A stretch of DNA of 64,000 nucleotides from Antedon mediterranea (Eukaryota > Echinodermata > Crinoidea > Comatulida > Antedonidae): positions 21,203,201 through 21,267,200 of the forward strand of contig NC_092670.1 of NCBI RefSeq assembly GCF_964355755.1. The letters are read 5' to 3'. Shown here in pieces: positions 47,587 through 59,100 of this stretch (position 1 is its first letter; each line of letters opens with the position of its first letter). Both the position numbers and the translations under genes were made by a program. The notes below the pieces were generated by a model that saw only the letters and a list, made by a program, of their open reading frames with translations, made no database searches and was not told the origin of the DNA.

Positions 47587-48980
47587 TGATTGTAAAATAT
47601 AGTACATAAAATAAGTCGAATTGTTTTTTGTTTTTGTTGTCTTTTAAACTTCTGAAATTGGTAGTAGCTGATACAGTATTAGAAGATAATGATGTGGAAA
47701 TTGTACACAGTATGCTGTATACCTTGCATATATGTCCTAGTACACTTTGGAAAATACCTCGTAGATGGCGGCAGACCATTTGTATCAAAGACCTTCACGC
47801 GCAAAAAAACCGGAAGTCTTACTTCAACGAGTGATAGCGGGCAGCAGACCGTTTTTCATTTTGTTGGCGGCACCCGCTGCGCGTACCACCTGATTCGGAA
47901 GTGCGACATTCATACGCGCGTGTGGCAACTTCCGCTTTAGCGCGTGTGCAGAGCCGGACGCGTAAAAATACGCTCTAGAATCCGAATATAAATAATTGGT
48001 TTTTGTCATTGACTTACTGTAATTAATTACAGTAAAAATAGTCAATTATCTAATGTACACCTCCTACTAAGAATTACAACAGCACAACATTTTTTCGCGC
48101 CGCGGCTCTAGCCAGCTATGTCCCAGGAGGACACATTCATTAATAAGCTGTTTCATAGCGGTAGCTTTAGTATCTAAGGCTGACAGTTTTGTGAATTTGG
48201 AAACTCGACTATAATTTATAGGTAGCTGCTGGACCCAAAAAACGTCTGGGAGAAGAGAGTCTATATGAAAGCCTTTGCTGATAATACAGTATTATTGAGA
48301 TGTAGACGGAAATCTGTAAAATCTTGATCAATAAATAATAACTTCGTTTTTGCTGTCAACCAGGCCGGTATTATAATAAGTCACTGTCAAATAATCATTC
48401 GATAATGGTCAAAACTTTATTTTGGCTCTGTCAACATAAAGGGAGGTATTTACAATGACTTTCTTTGACTGTCAATCTAGGCCAATGTTATAATAATACG
48501 CCGTCAGATATTAAATCATTGAAACAGTCCTCGTAAATTTTTTGTTGGTTATCAGATGCCGTGGGGGGTCCAATCAATTATCGTCAGAAGGTGAACAATC
48601 AGTCTAGGTAGCAGCAGCAGATTATTAGGAACGCCTGCTCCATTAATTAATCCAGAAAAAGGTTTGTACATTATCTATTTGTTTATTAGCCTTCTCCTAA
48701 CACAATTATATTTTCTTTAAAAAAAAGGTTTTATAAGTGGTTTCAACATTTATGATGGTAATGTCACAGTTCTGTGTCTGGACGCAAGTTCATAGACCTA
48801 CTAGTTATATTATTCATATTAACTGATACTTACTCTTCATTTACCGTAAAGTTCAGTTTTAATGAAATATATAATATAAATTGGCTTCGTAACAATTAAT
48901 TAGTTTTGAAAAGGTTAGTTCTTTGGTGATAGGTGAAAATGACATGTAACTTCGTAATCAATTTATTTTTTTTTGTATAA
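47587..48980. other. Intergenic, no gene supported
   Basis: A locally GC-richer patch at 47760-47960 has two similar GCAGACCGTTT/GCAGACCATTT words and several GCGCG steps, but no convincing gene. The remainder is AT-rich. Confidence 0.4.
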
Positions 48981-49341
48981 AGGCCCAATTACACTATGAC
49001 GATAACGACGGACGATAAATATATAGCATGCATTTTTTTTACATAAACCAAAAGAAATTAGAAAGGTTTTCGTTCTAGACCTATAGGATAATCATTTATG
49101 CTGTCTTTGATAAAAATAATGTTTTTCAAATTCCAATCAAATGACGTCATGATAAATAAAAACAATAAAATCACTGTATTGTCACGATATTATTGGTCTT
49201 ACTAATCATGACATCATTTGATTGGACGTGTGAAAATATAATTTTCATCAAAGGAATTGTTTATATTTCTTTTGGTTTATGTATTAAAAATGCACATTTG
49301 TCTATTTATCGTCGATCGTTATCGTCCTAGTGTATGGGCCT
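48981..49341. mobile_element. 361-bp TIR MITE
   Basis: The ends are AGGCCCAATTACACTATGAC and the complement of AAGGCCCATACACTAGGACG, followed on both sides by GATAACGA(C/T)-type and GATAAATA words in inverted order. No coding capacity. Confidence 0.7.
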
Positions 49342-49559
49342 TATGCTGTAAATGTTCAATTAATTGATCATTCCGATTTTATTAGTTGGACTCTTGCACA
49401 GTTGCTGTCTAATCGTTGTTGTGTAATATCATTTCGAACCATATTAAAATCATAAAGAGATTCATATTCCTTAACATGTGGCTGTGCATGGAAGTCTGGT
49501 CTACACAAACTCGGCCCCGGGCCTGAAAGTGTTGGTGAATTCATAATTATACTTAATAT

Positions 49560-49586
49560 TATATTTATATATATATATATATATAA
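49560..49586 (+). repeat. (TA)n microsatellite
   Basis: About 12 TA repeats. Confidence 0.85.
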
Positions 49587-49639
49587 TTATATTATTATAC
49601 AATTGAAAGCAAAACCCGTTGAATCTCAAATCATTAGGA

Positions 49640-50800
49640 CTAGAAATTTGGCTTATCAATCAAATAAATACTTTCGTTCAAAATGAAACTCCAACCTCTC
49701 TAATCAAAAGATTGAACTCGAAAACGGACCGTTTTTTTTAATTGGGTATGTTGAAACATTTCAATATTCATTTAAAAAAGTACATTAATTATGGTATTGA
49801 TCAGTGGCTATAGAGGCGTAAAAACCCTCGGTCAATATCATGTAAAATGCACTGTGGAAGGGTCATTATTAAGACTGCAAAATTGGGCTTATCAACAAAT
49901 AAATACTTTCGTTCAAAATGTAAAATCAAGGCTGAAAAATTGGGCTTATCAACAACAAAATATTTTATTATTAGACGCGATAACATCAAGGATAATCAGT
50001 ATAATTATTAATATAGCCACTGTTACTAGTTTTATTCTACATGCTAAAGTAAATAAAAATCCACTAGAAAACAAGCAAGTCTGAATGTTATGCTTATTTA
50101 ATATTAGCCATGTTATGTTTGTTACTGTAGGCCTATGATTGTTTGCAATGTCCACATATTATTTCCGTGGGCATATCCATAGTGTATCACTCACAAAAAA
50201 GACGTGTGAGGTTCTTTCTTTAGATTTTGAAGAATGATTTGTGTTACAGGTTGACACAAGAGTCAAATGCTCAAGATATCGGCTAACGCCATGGGACCCT
50301 TGGCTTATCAATGAATAATAAATACAGTACTACTTTCGTTCAATTGAAATCGGAATCTGACCGTTTCATTAAATTGGGTGTGATTAGGCCTAAACATATA
50401 ATAATTTATTAAAAAGGTACAATAAAAACAAATGCATCAGAGGCGTAAAGAACCCACGGTCAATATCATGTAAAATGTATATGGTATAAGTACTGTGGAA
50501 GGGGTCATTATTATTAAACTGGAAAATTCGGCTTATCAACAAATAAATACTTTCGTTTAAAATGTAAAATAAGACTGCAAAATTGGGCTTATCAACAAAT
50601 AAATACTTTCGTTCAAAATGTAAAATAAGACTGCACAATTGGGCTTATCAACAAATAAAATACTTTTTTTTTCAAAATGTAAAATTAAGACTGGAAAATT
50701 GAGCTTATAAACAAATAAATACTTTTTTTCAAAATGTAAAATTAAGACTGGAAAATTGGGCTTATAAACAAATAAATACTTCCGTTCAAAATGGAAGAAA
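49640..50800 (+). repeat. 56-bp minisatellite, dispersed and clustered
   Basis: The unit contains TTGGGCTTATCAACAAATAA then ATACTTTCGTTCAAAATG. Five consecutive units lie at about 50515-50800, two at about 49875-49965, and degenerate ones near 49645 and 50300. Some copies replace TTCGTT with a T run. Confidence 0.85.
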
Positions 50801-50822
50801 ACTTTTTTTAAATATAATCCTT

Positions 50823-50976
50823 AAGCTCTGTCTATACTATCAAACTAAATATGATGTGCCCATATTATATAGACATGATGATGTCATATCACTACGATAA
50901 TCGGGCATATCACTACCATATTTGGGCACATCACACTTTTTTTGTTAAACTAGTTGGGACAGTGTAGACACAGAAC
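50823..50976. mobile_element. MITE copy 5 (AGCTCTGTCTACACTATCAA family)
   Basis: It directly follows the 56-bp minisatellite and contains GATGTGCCCATAT, repeated CATATCACTAC and the inverted TTAAACTAGTTGG end. Confidence 0.8.
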
Positions 50977-51707
50977 TATGTGATCGAAACATAAGTCGGA
51001 ATTGGACTGACGCGATTGATTTAATTGGGTATTTTTATTAATGTAATGATTCATTAAAAATAATACCGATACGCGTTTGGTATTGATCAATGGTGCAAAA
51101 AACCCTGAGAAATAATGTTACAACGCGATTTGGTGATAGCTTAGCAATAATACAACCCATATACTATTATTATAAATACCTATTACAAATCCATTCATAT
51201 AACTTTTCATCGCGAACCGAAAATGTATAAATGTTATTCTACAGACAGTAATTATATATTCAAAAGCCATATTATTATTATTATCAATACCTAAATGCGA
51301 TAGTAATAAGCACATACATTATTCCCAATACAAGTTTGTGCGTTTAATTCTAGAAAGAAACCACTGTGCTGACAGGCCAATGACATAAATCACAAGTAAA
51401 GTCCCAATTGTTCACTTGCGTTTTGATTGGCCGACCTGTTATATTAGATTAATGAAGACTGTTCTTACAACTGTCCAGTCAAAAAGTTACGCGGCGTTTT
51501 TTGTAAGAAATATTTCTTGTTTAATAATAAATTTTATTGAAAATATTCCTTTAACACACACACACGTGGGCTGTATATAAAACAATACTAAGTATTAAAA
51601 ACGACCTGCAGTTATAAATAAGACAACATCCTCTTTCGTTTAAGTCGTATTACAAGTAAACCGATTTCACCAAAATGTCCCAAAAGTCTTTCAGACGATG
51701 TCAAATT

Positions 51708-52205
51708 TCATATTCCAATTATGTGCTCATGTTGTTGATGTCCATACGTCACGAGCGGATTGGTTAATGACGTCACATCATTACTAGGTAGTACTCCAAT
51801 GTGTCCGTCCCCCGTTTTCAAATAAAGTTCTTTCAAGTTTACCTTAACACCGAATCTGCATAATATCACAAACATCTCGCAACCGAAGTACTGCTTTGTG
51901 AACCAGTCCACTCCTAAATGTTTGTACGCAGTTTCTATAACATCATCATTACCCAGCGAAGGTATGTTATAAAATAATTTACCGTGTTTGTCGTTATTTA
52001 CACGCATTAGATTACTCCCGGAAACGGATTTAAGTTTTTCTTTTTTCACACAAGGAAATCTGACATGTATTAGCTCGTCGTTACCAATATAGACTGCCCA
52101 ATGATTGAAAGATGATTTTAAATGTTGTATTTCTAAGATATCACCGGGCTTGCAGTACTTTAGCAACCTCTCTGATGTTGTGAATTTATTTGAGCTGTTA
52201 CCCAT
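51708..52205 (-). CDS. LRAT-domain (PLAAT/HRASLS-like) protein
   Basis: A single-exon 165-aa frame from ATG 52205 to TGA 51710-51708. The NlpC/P60-type LRAT fold is marked by G-D-I-L-E-I, then F-N-H-W-A-V-Y-I-G with H35, and L-I-H-V with H47. Next come R-V-N-N and F-G-C-E-M-F with C109. The 12-residue His-His spacing equals that of the PLAAT His-His-Cys catalytic set, and the Cys lies in the expected N-C-E-x-F-like box. Such proteins act as thiol acyltransferases or phospholipases on phosphatidylcholine, making N-acyl-ethanolamine precursors or retinyl esters. Unlike most vertebrate PLAATs there is no C-terminal membrane helix. The N-terminus M-G-N-S-S could be myristoylated (inference). A splice acceptor-like TTTTTTTAG at about 52316 suggests a 5'UTR intron. 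The exact subfamily is not resolved. Confidence 0.85.
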   Translation of the reverse strand: MGNSSNKFTTSERLLKYCKPGDILEIQHLKSSFNHWAVYIGNDELIHVRFPCVKKEKLKSVSGSNLMRVNNDKHGKLFYNIPSLGNDDVIETAYKHLGVDWFTKQYFGCEMFVILCRFGVKVNLKELYLKTGDGHIGVLPSNDVTSLTNPLVTYGHQQHEHIIGI

Positions 52206-52209
52206 GTTA

Positions 52210-54105
52210 CTTTTCGTTTTGTATCGCTTTTAACGTTCATACGCGTTACACACAGTGTTTAGTAACGACGATGTTGGCGGCACAGGATTAATCCGTCATT
52301 CCAGTCTCGCACCTAAAAAAAATAAATAAAAACAACTATTGAATACATGACTATGTAGCACGTAGCACGAGTCGGACGTCGTCTATTCTGTCAATGCTTT
52401 CACAAGTAATTACTCAATAAAAGTCATATCAAATTGGATACCAAATTTGGACCGACGCAATACGTATGGTAGTATAGGCCTAACTTATGTATAGAAATAT
52501 AATATGAACTTACCGAGTCAGTGACAATTTTGCCTATTGAGTGGGCTAATTGAGTAGGGTTCTTCTATCTGTTAAAACTATATTTTTTGTTGATTCTACT
52601 ATTTTATACAGACTTAACCAAACATTGAATCGTGTTGCGGTCTCGTAGGCTTGTAGACATTTTTTTCTTTTTAAAAGAGTACAAAAGAATGTAAAAACTA
52701 AATTTTACACTTACAATGATAATCGGGTTGAAGTCCCAAAGTGCTTTTGTTATGGAAATATGATGAATAAAAAATCCGTTATGGTGCGTGCCTCACAACA
52801 AGTAGGCCTAACTTTGGTTTTATGGAAAATGCTTCAGACTAAAACATGTACAGTAAACTAAAATGTTATGGTAAATAATATTCCCTGGTTCAAGTCATCA
52901 ACCAAGTTGTACTCCATTCAGACAAGTATAATTTAATGAACAATCATAAACTAATAAACGAATTAAACATTTTTTATAATAAATTAATAATTTAAAGGTA
53001 AAGTTTTCCTGTAATTTTCCCCGCCCTCCAGAGGGCGGCAAACGTGTTTTTCTCGCTTTCAGAGAAAGATTTGAGCCAAAAATGTAAAAACAACTTGAGT
53101 ACACATATGAATATGCGGGTAGGTTATCCGCTTTAAAAACACCGATACCGATGTGATGGAATAAAATGTTCAATCGTGCAATGAAGATTTAAATGATACC
53201 AGTAAGTAACAGCATGTTATTAATAGTTTAATATAGTTTTATTTGCACTCCATCCAGGCCTCTCTATGTTTCACAGGTGGTCACGACATTCACAGCAGGC
53301 CAGTCCACTTTCGTTGACGTTGGGGACTCGTGTGCCTATGCCAAGGCTACAATTTTAGGTTTTTGATTTTTGTCCGTGTTATGATTTATACTGATGCAGA
53401 TAATAATCTAAAATAAATGCAGACCAAGCTTACTATAGGCCTCTCAAATGAATGCCAAAAATATCTAGTTTTAGTGTCACATACTGATTATAAAAATAAT
53501 TAATATTTTATTTTCTTTATTAAATTGTTAAAATATTTAACTTAAAGGTTAGCTCCAGGCTCCGGCTAAAAAAATTTTTTTTTTAATTATAAAAAAAATA
53601 GCATTAATAATACTTATATTTTTTACTACAGTTAAGCAGAGTGAACGTCAAGAAGTTGAATTAAGCTTTTTTTTTGGTGATTTTAAATGTCATGTTATAC
53701 CGGAGCTACCCGTTAAGCAGATTAAGTCCTCATTCTCTACGTTTTCTAGATCTAATTAAGGTCACAAACTTCATTAATGTAAAAATAAATACTATATGGT
53801 CCTATTGAAATAACTTGTTTCGTCTATACGGTTAAAAATGGAAAAAAACAAGTTGATTCTAATAATTTCATCGATCGTGAGGACAAAACAATGGAAGACT
53901 TATAACTTTTCAGCGAAAATACCAGGTTTTCCCCAAAATACCAGGTTTTCCCCAAAATACCAGGTTTTCCCCAATTTGTATCAACGAATTCTGGAAAAAA
54001 CAGAAAGACAATTAATGCAGAAACTATACAACCAACGTCAGGCTAGGCCTAGGCTATAGATGGCCGTAAAATTTGACCAGGCTAATTGAACTCATCACTT
54101 TCACC
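52210..54105. other. Intergenic, no gene supported
   Basis: AT-rich, with an AGAGGGCGGC patch near 53030. Short frames carry no recognisable motif. Confidence 0.4.
53919..53976 (+). repeat. 19-bp tandem repeat, three copies
   Basis: Three exact copies of AAAATACCAGGTTTTCCCC. Confidence 0.9.
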
Positions 54106-54109
54106 TCGC

Positions 54110-54818
54110 TTAGGTCGTGTTCGTACGGTGGTTAAAATAAGCGCTTAATTTCACTCATGCCTCGGGTTATAAATTGAACGTTGTTCGTACTTGAAATATT
54201 TAACCGCTTAAATGCTTAATCGACGAATCACAAACCGGAAATTACGTTTTAAGGTCAGTTGTCTTTACAACCTACGACCCAATTTTCGCACGCTAGTTTC
54301 ATGTTGTATATTTTTTACTCGCGATCTTTCTTTACAATAACAATTACTTGCTACCTTTTACACTGCTTATCCTTGCGACAAACCTTATGCCTCTTAACGC
54401 CGATAATCCTGCCGAAATATGCCTTCTCCTGACGACCATTATTTTACTCCTTGACGAAGAATTTGAGCCCAATGTTACACGACGGAAACACCACCGACCA
54501 GCTAGGCCTACTAAGCGGTCTACACCAACAAGGACAGCACCAGCTGACGATCGCTCTCGAAGGGTGTATATGGAAGAGCTTCGTAGGAGAAATGACGGGC
54601 CTAGGCAGCGAACGTTTGTCAAAATTTGACACATTGCCTCTATCGGAGATTTATTATCCTCGAAGGCCGAGTATAATTGGATTATCGCTGAAATAACCTG
54701 TAAATTTGGTGAACATTTTGCCTCGAATTTTTTGTAGCCTGAGGCAAAAGTTAATTGGATCACGCGAACGGAAATCGGGAATAAGCTGGTATTTTCAACC
54801 CCTACGAACAGGCCCTAA
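54110..54818. mobile_element. 709-bp TIR element, Harbinger-like ends
   Basis: The left end is TTAGGTCGTGTTCGTACGG. The right end reads in complement TTAGGGCCTGTTCGTAGGGG. A 93-codon frame at 54348-54629 with an R-rich segment lies inside, but it resembles no transposase I can name. Confidence 0.5.
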
Positions 54819-55668
54819 GTACATTTTTGGAACAAGGAGTCATTGTTTATACCAGAGATTATAGTCTTACAGAGGATTATGTGAACTATGCAGTTACTGC
54901 CCAACCAAATCAGAAATCCATAGAGATTTTTAATACCTTCAGATTTGTGTAGAACAACATTAGGCAACATTGAAGCAATTGCATTCAAAGGATAATCAAA
55001 GACTGCACTCTGAATAAATGAATGAAACTTGTTTAACTAATCTCCCATCAGTTAGAGATTAATGCTATTAAATTTAAAGAAAGTCCAAGGCAACACAATT
55101 TTAAAAGAAATAATGCGAATTAATAATATTATGAATTGTATTATTATCTCAATATCTCTTATCATAGACAATTATAATTAATAAATAATAGTGATTTAAT
55201 CAAATATGTTGGTACCTGTATTTATTTAGTCTACTAAGCTCTGAACTCTGCTGTAAAGTGTAACTTCATTTTCTCTGACTCAACAACTTGGTAAGACTAG
55301 AATGGAGTTATATTTATAAACATTATTTTTAGTTATAAATTTAATTATAATGTACTGTAGGCCTATAATGTGTATTAGTACTCTCATTTTTAGGTTTTAA
55401 TGACTGATTTTTATAAAATTGAATAAGAACCGAAACATCAATAAAATTTGAGTTTATAAACAACTCTCACAATCGGAACGTCTTATCAGGGAGTTTTACA
55501 ATTTTACAACTCCCTGTCTTATTTCTGTAGTAGCAGCCAATCCTAACTTGTTTGTTTGTGGTCATCCTATTTCCACTCATTAGGAAGCTTTCTATTTGTG
55601 ACGACTGACGACAAAAGCTATGTCATGTTAGTTTATGTCATTGTGTTCATGCAGAAATATTGAGATAC

Positions 55669-55670
<2 letters not shown>
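54819..55670. other. Intergenic, nothing recognised
   Basis: AT-rich with no motif-bearing reading frame. Confidence 0.4.
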
Positions 55671-55707
<37 letters not shown>

Positions 55708-55945
55708 TATTTAATGAGGGTGATCCATCCAGCTATTGCTGATCATTAGGGACCCTCAGAGGTTCACAAGACAAACATATACACAAGATGCTATACATGA
55801 ACAAAGTCTTATTACAAGTCTTTGGAAGTGGAGTAATTTGGTCCTTAGAAAAAATCCTGACATGTGACGGGACTTGAACCCAGGACCCTTAGAGTGGTAG
55901 CCGAGCATCATAACCACCAAGCCACAACTCCACTTTCTCGCTCCT
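55671..55945 (-). mobile_element. Full-length tRNA-like SINE with poly(A) tail
   Basis: The minus strand begins near 55945 with AGTGGAGTTGTGGCTTGGTG. It has a B-box-like GGGTTCAAGTCCC, continues about 200 bp, and ends in an A tract of about 30 (poly-T at 55671-55702). It lies just upstream of SLC26A11 exon 1. Confidence 0.75.
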
Positions 55946-56140
55946 CACCTCGACAAAGGTTTGATGGTTTCTAGGAAAGGTTTAGGCAACGACCGATGAC
56001 ACATCGATTGACCTGTCTTAGGTTGGTAAATGGTCCTCGCAATCAAAAGCTCAGATATTATCTTTAATGAATATTAAAACCATATTAAACTGTTTTTTCT
56101 CTCCACAGAATCACTATACAAAGCAAGAATTCAAATAAAA

Positions 56141-59100
56141 ATGGAAACAAAAATAAAAGCACAAACAAAAATCAAGAAAAGTGTCAACTCATATTGTTCA
56201 AAAGAAAGATGGAAACACCGGTTTCCGATTATAACTTGGTTGCCACGGTATCAGAAAGACTGGATTATTAGTGACATCATAGCTGGACTAACAGTAGGAC
56301 TTACAGTTCTTCCTCAAGGCTTAGCATACGCTAATATTGCTAAATTACCAATACAGGTAATGAATAGATGATTATTTTTTAGTTAATGTTTTTAAATTAT
56401 TATTTTCCACAGATACTTGTAAATTGTTAAATCATTTTTTTTCCCTTAACTTTTATTTTACTTACTCTGGATGCACCTTCATTCAAGAAGTGTGCCACTG
56501 TTTCAAAAGTGTAGCTTTCAAATAAATTATTATTAAATTATTAGTAATTATATGCTAATATGAATGCTAACATTCTTTGTTACAATGGAATCAACATTGC
56601 ACCTAGAGCTCTTTCTACACTATCAAACTTTATGTGACAAATGTGTTAATGTGGTGTGCCCAAATATGTCACATCACTACTATATTTTGTCAAACTAGTT
56701 TGCTACAGTAGTATAGACAGAGTTTAACACTAAATATTACTATAAATCCAAAAATACAATGTGAAACAAATTATATATATCAAGGCATCTTTATTCAGAA
56801 ACTAAACATCTAGAAACTCAACCTAATTTGAGGGTAGTCATCTTTGAAGTCAATATTTAAAAAATTGATTTTTATTGCACAATATTTTTTATTTTAAATG
56901 ATATTTTGTTTAAAATGTTATGTTATTACATTACACCTATATCAAAGATTGCATGATTAAGTATGATATAAGAAAAAAAATATTATTGAACAAATATCAC
57001 ATTACTCCACTTACAGCATGGTCTATATGCCGCAGCACTCGGTGGTTTTATCTACTGCATTCTGGGAATGTCACGTGACATAAGTATAGGTCCGACAGCC
57101 ATCATGTCCCTCTTGGTCAGTGGATACGGTGTTGCATTGGCGGATGACCCAGAGACGAATGATCCAACTTACGCTATCCTTCTTGCTTTTTTCTGCGGGC
57201 TTATACAATTCGTCATGGGAGTATTTCACCTTGGTAAATATACTTGATTAAATTGATCAGACGATATAAAAAAATTTTAGTTTCACGTCCGCTCCCTCAT
57301 CAATTTTAGATCTGCATGACTTTTATTTTAATATTTGCTATTAATGATTGTATTCAATTGGACTTTTAAGCTATCATTCTTATGTTGGTACTGTACATCA
57401 AAATAGCTAACAGTAAACCATTCATTAATAAAATTCAAATCTCAGATGTAAAACTTGTATTTGGTTTTCTGTTATTAAAAAGATTAGAATACTATAGATA
57501 GTTTCATTATTTGACCTTGCAGCCTGTACAGGTTAAAATAAAATAAAAATTTATATTGTAGATACAAAAATAATTGTTGTAATATTATATACATTGTATA
57601 CACTGCATGAAACAAATATTATCACTTGTATACAATCTCTAAATAACAAACTGTAAAATCTCTCTTTAATAGACTTTACTGATGTTTTTTAATTCGTGCA
57701 ATTGACAGCCTGATTAGTAAATCAAATAACACTATAAACTCACAATACAATCTCCTGTGTATTGATTTTGTTTGAATTGAATTCTGATTATAGGCTGCTA
57801 CCCATTCTTGCATACCGTAATTGATTATATATCTGTAAAGTTCAAACTGTTTGTCAGCATATTTGTTATGAAACGTTATCCCTGTTGACAGAAAAATTAA
57901 ATGCCCTTATTTTTTTCTAATAGCAAAATCAGTTTTCTGTAAAGCTCTGTTCACACTGTTTCTGTCCGCTGGCCTAAGAAAACTGTATTTGTTTTGCTCT
58001 GTGTTCACACATACCTATTGTACAGAATCCGATTGAGAAATTCTATTCTTAAACACTATAATATTATCTTTATCTGGAATTAAATCGGGTCTCAGTGTGA
58101 AAGTAGTTTAAACCTTGCTTTCCATGTTCTAATTTGTTTACATTTGTCAACAATGCTATTTAGTATTAAAAAATGAAAATCCTTTCAAATTAAATTATAA
58201 TATAGCCAGAGTATGAAATGGTATGAAATATGCTTATTTATGTAAAAAAAAATTGTTGTATTGATTTACTAATGAATGACAATTGTTTTCATTAATGACT
58301 TTTGTTTGTTTAGGTTTTGTTACAAATTTCATCTCAACTGTGGTGATATCTGGGTTCACTTCAGCCGCAGCTATCACCATTGGCTTTGGTCAGTTGAAGA
58401 ATATATTTGGCGTCAAAATGGCGTCAGAGTCATTCTTTCACGATGTGAAGGAATTAGTTAAAGTCATCCCAGACATAAGGTAAAGCAAATTAAGATTTTA
58501 ATATCGGTTTTCCTCTTATGTATTATTATGCCCATATAAAGAAAACATAACCCCCATATTTGGTAATGTATTCATGTTCATAATATGTACCTGTACACAT
58601 ATTAGGACATTTAGCCCATAGTGTACATGATCATGCCCATACATAGTATTGCCCAAATTTGGGCATAATCTTGTAACATAAACCAATATTTTTTTATTCG
58701 TTTATTACAGTAATAATTTTTTTTTTCTGGGTTAGAAAATGGGACACAATTTTAGGAATCTGTTGTATATTAGTTCTTGCTGTTTTGAGGGTAAGCAAAG
58801 TTGAAATTATTAATCGTTAATGTATTCAATTTAAACATGTATGTTTTTTCATAGTTTTGCTATACATATCAGGGGCGGATCCAGCATTATAGATTAGAGA
58901 AGGGGGGGGGGGGGGGTGAAGATTTAATAAAATGATAAAATGGGTTGCAAAAAAAAAAAGTAGTCATTATTTTATTTTAAAAAGACATGGCTGTTTAATC
59001 CCGCCTGCATATTGTTGTTCTTTCTTGTTGCAACATTTTAATTTCAAATATCATTTGATTAAAGTGCTGCAAACAATACAGTGACCGACAGACTAAGCAC

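Noticed and set aside
54348-54763. Overlapping frames on both strands inside the 54110-54818 element as a Harbinger transposase or Myb protein
   Set aside because: An R-rich segment is visible but no DDE residues, helix-turn-helix or family motif could be identified.
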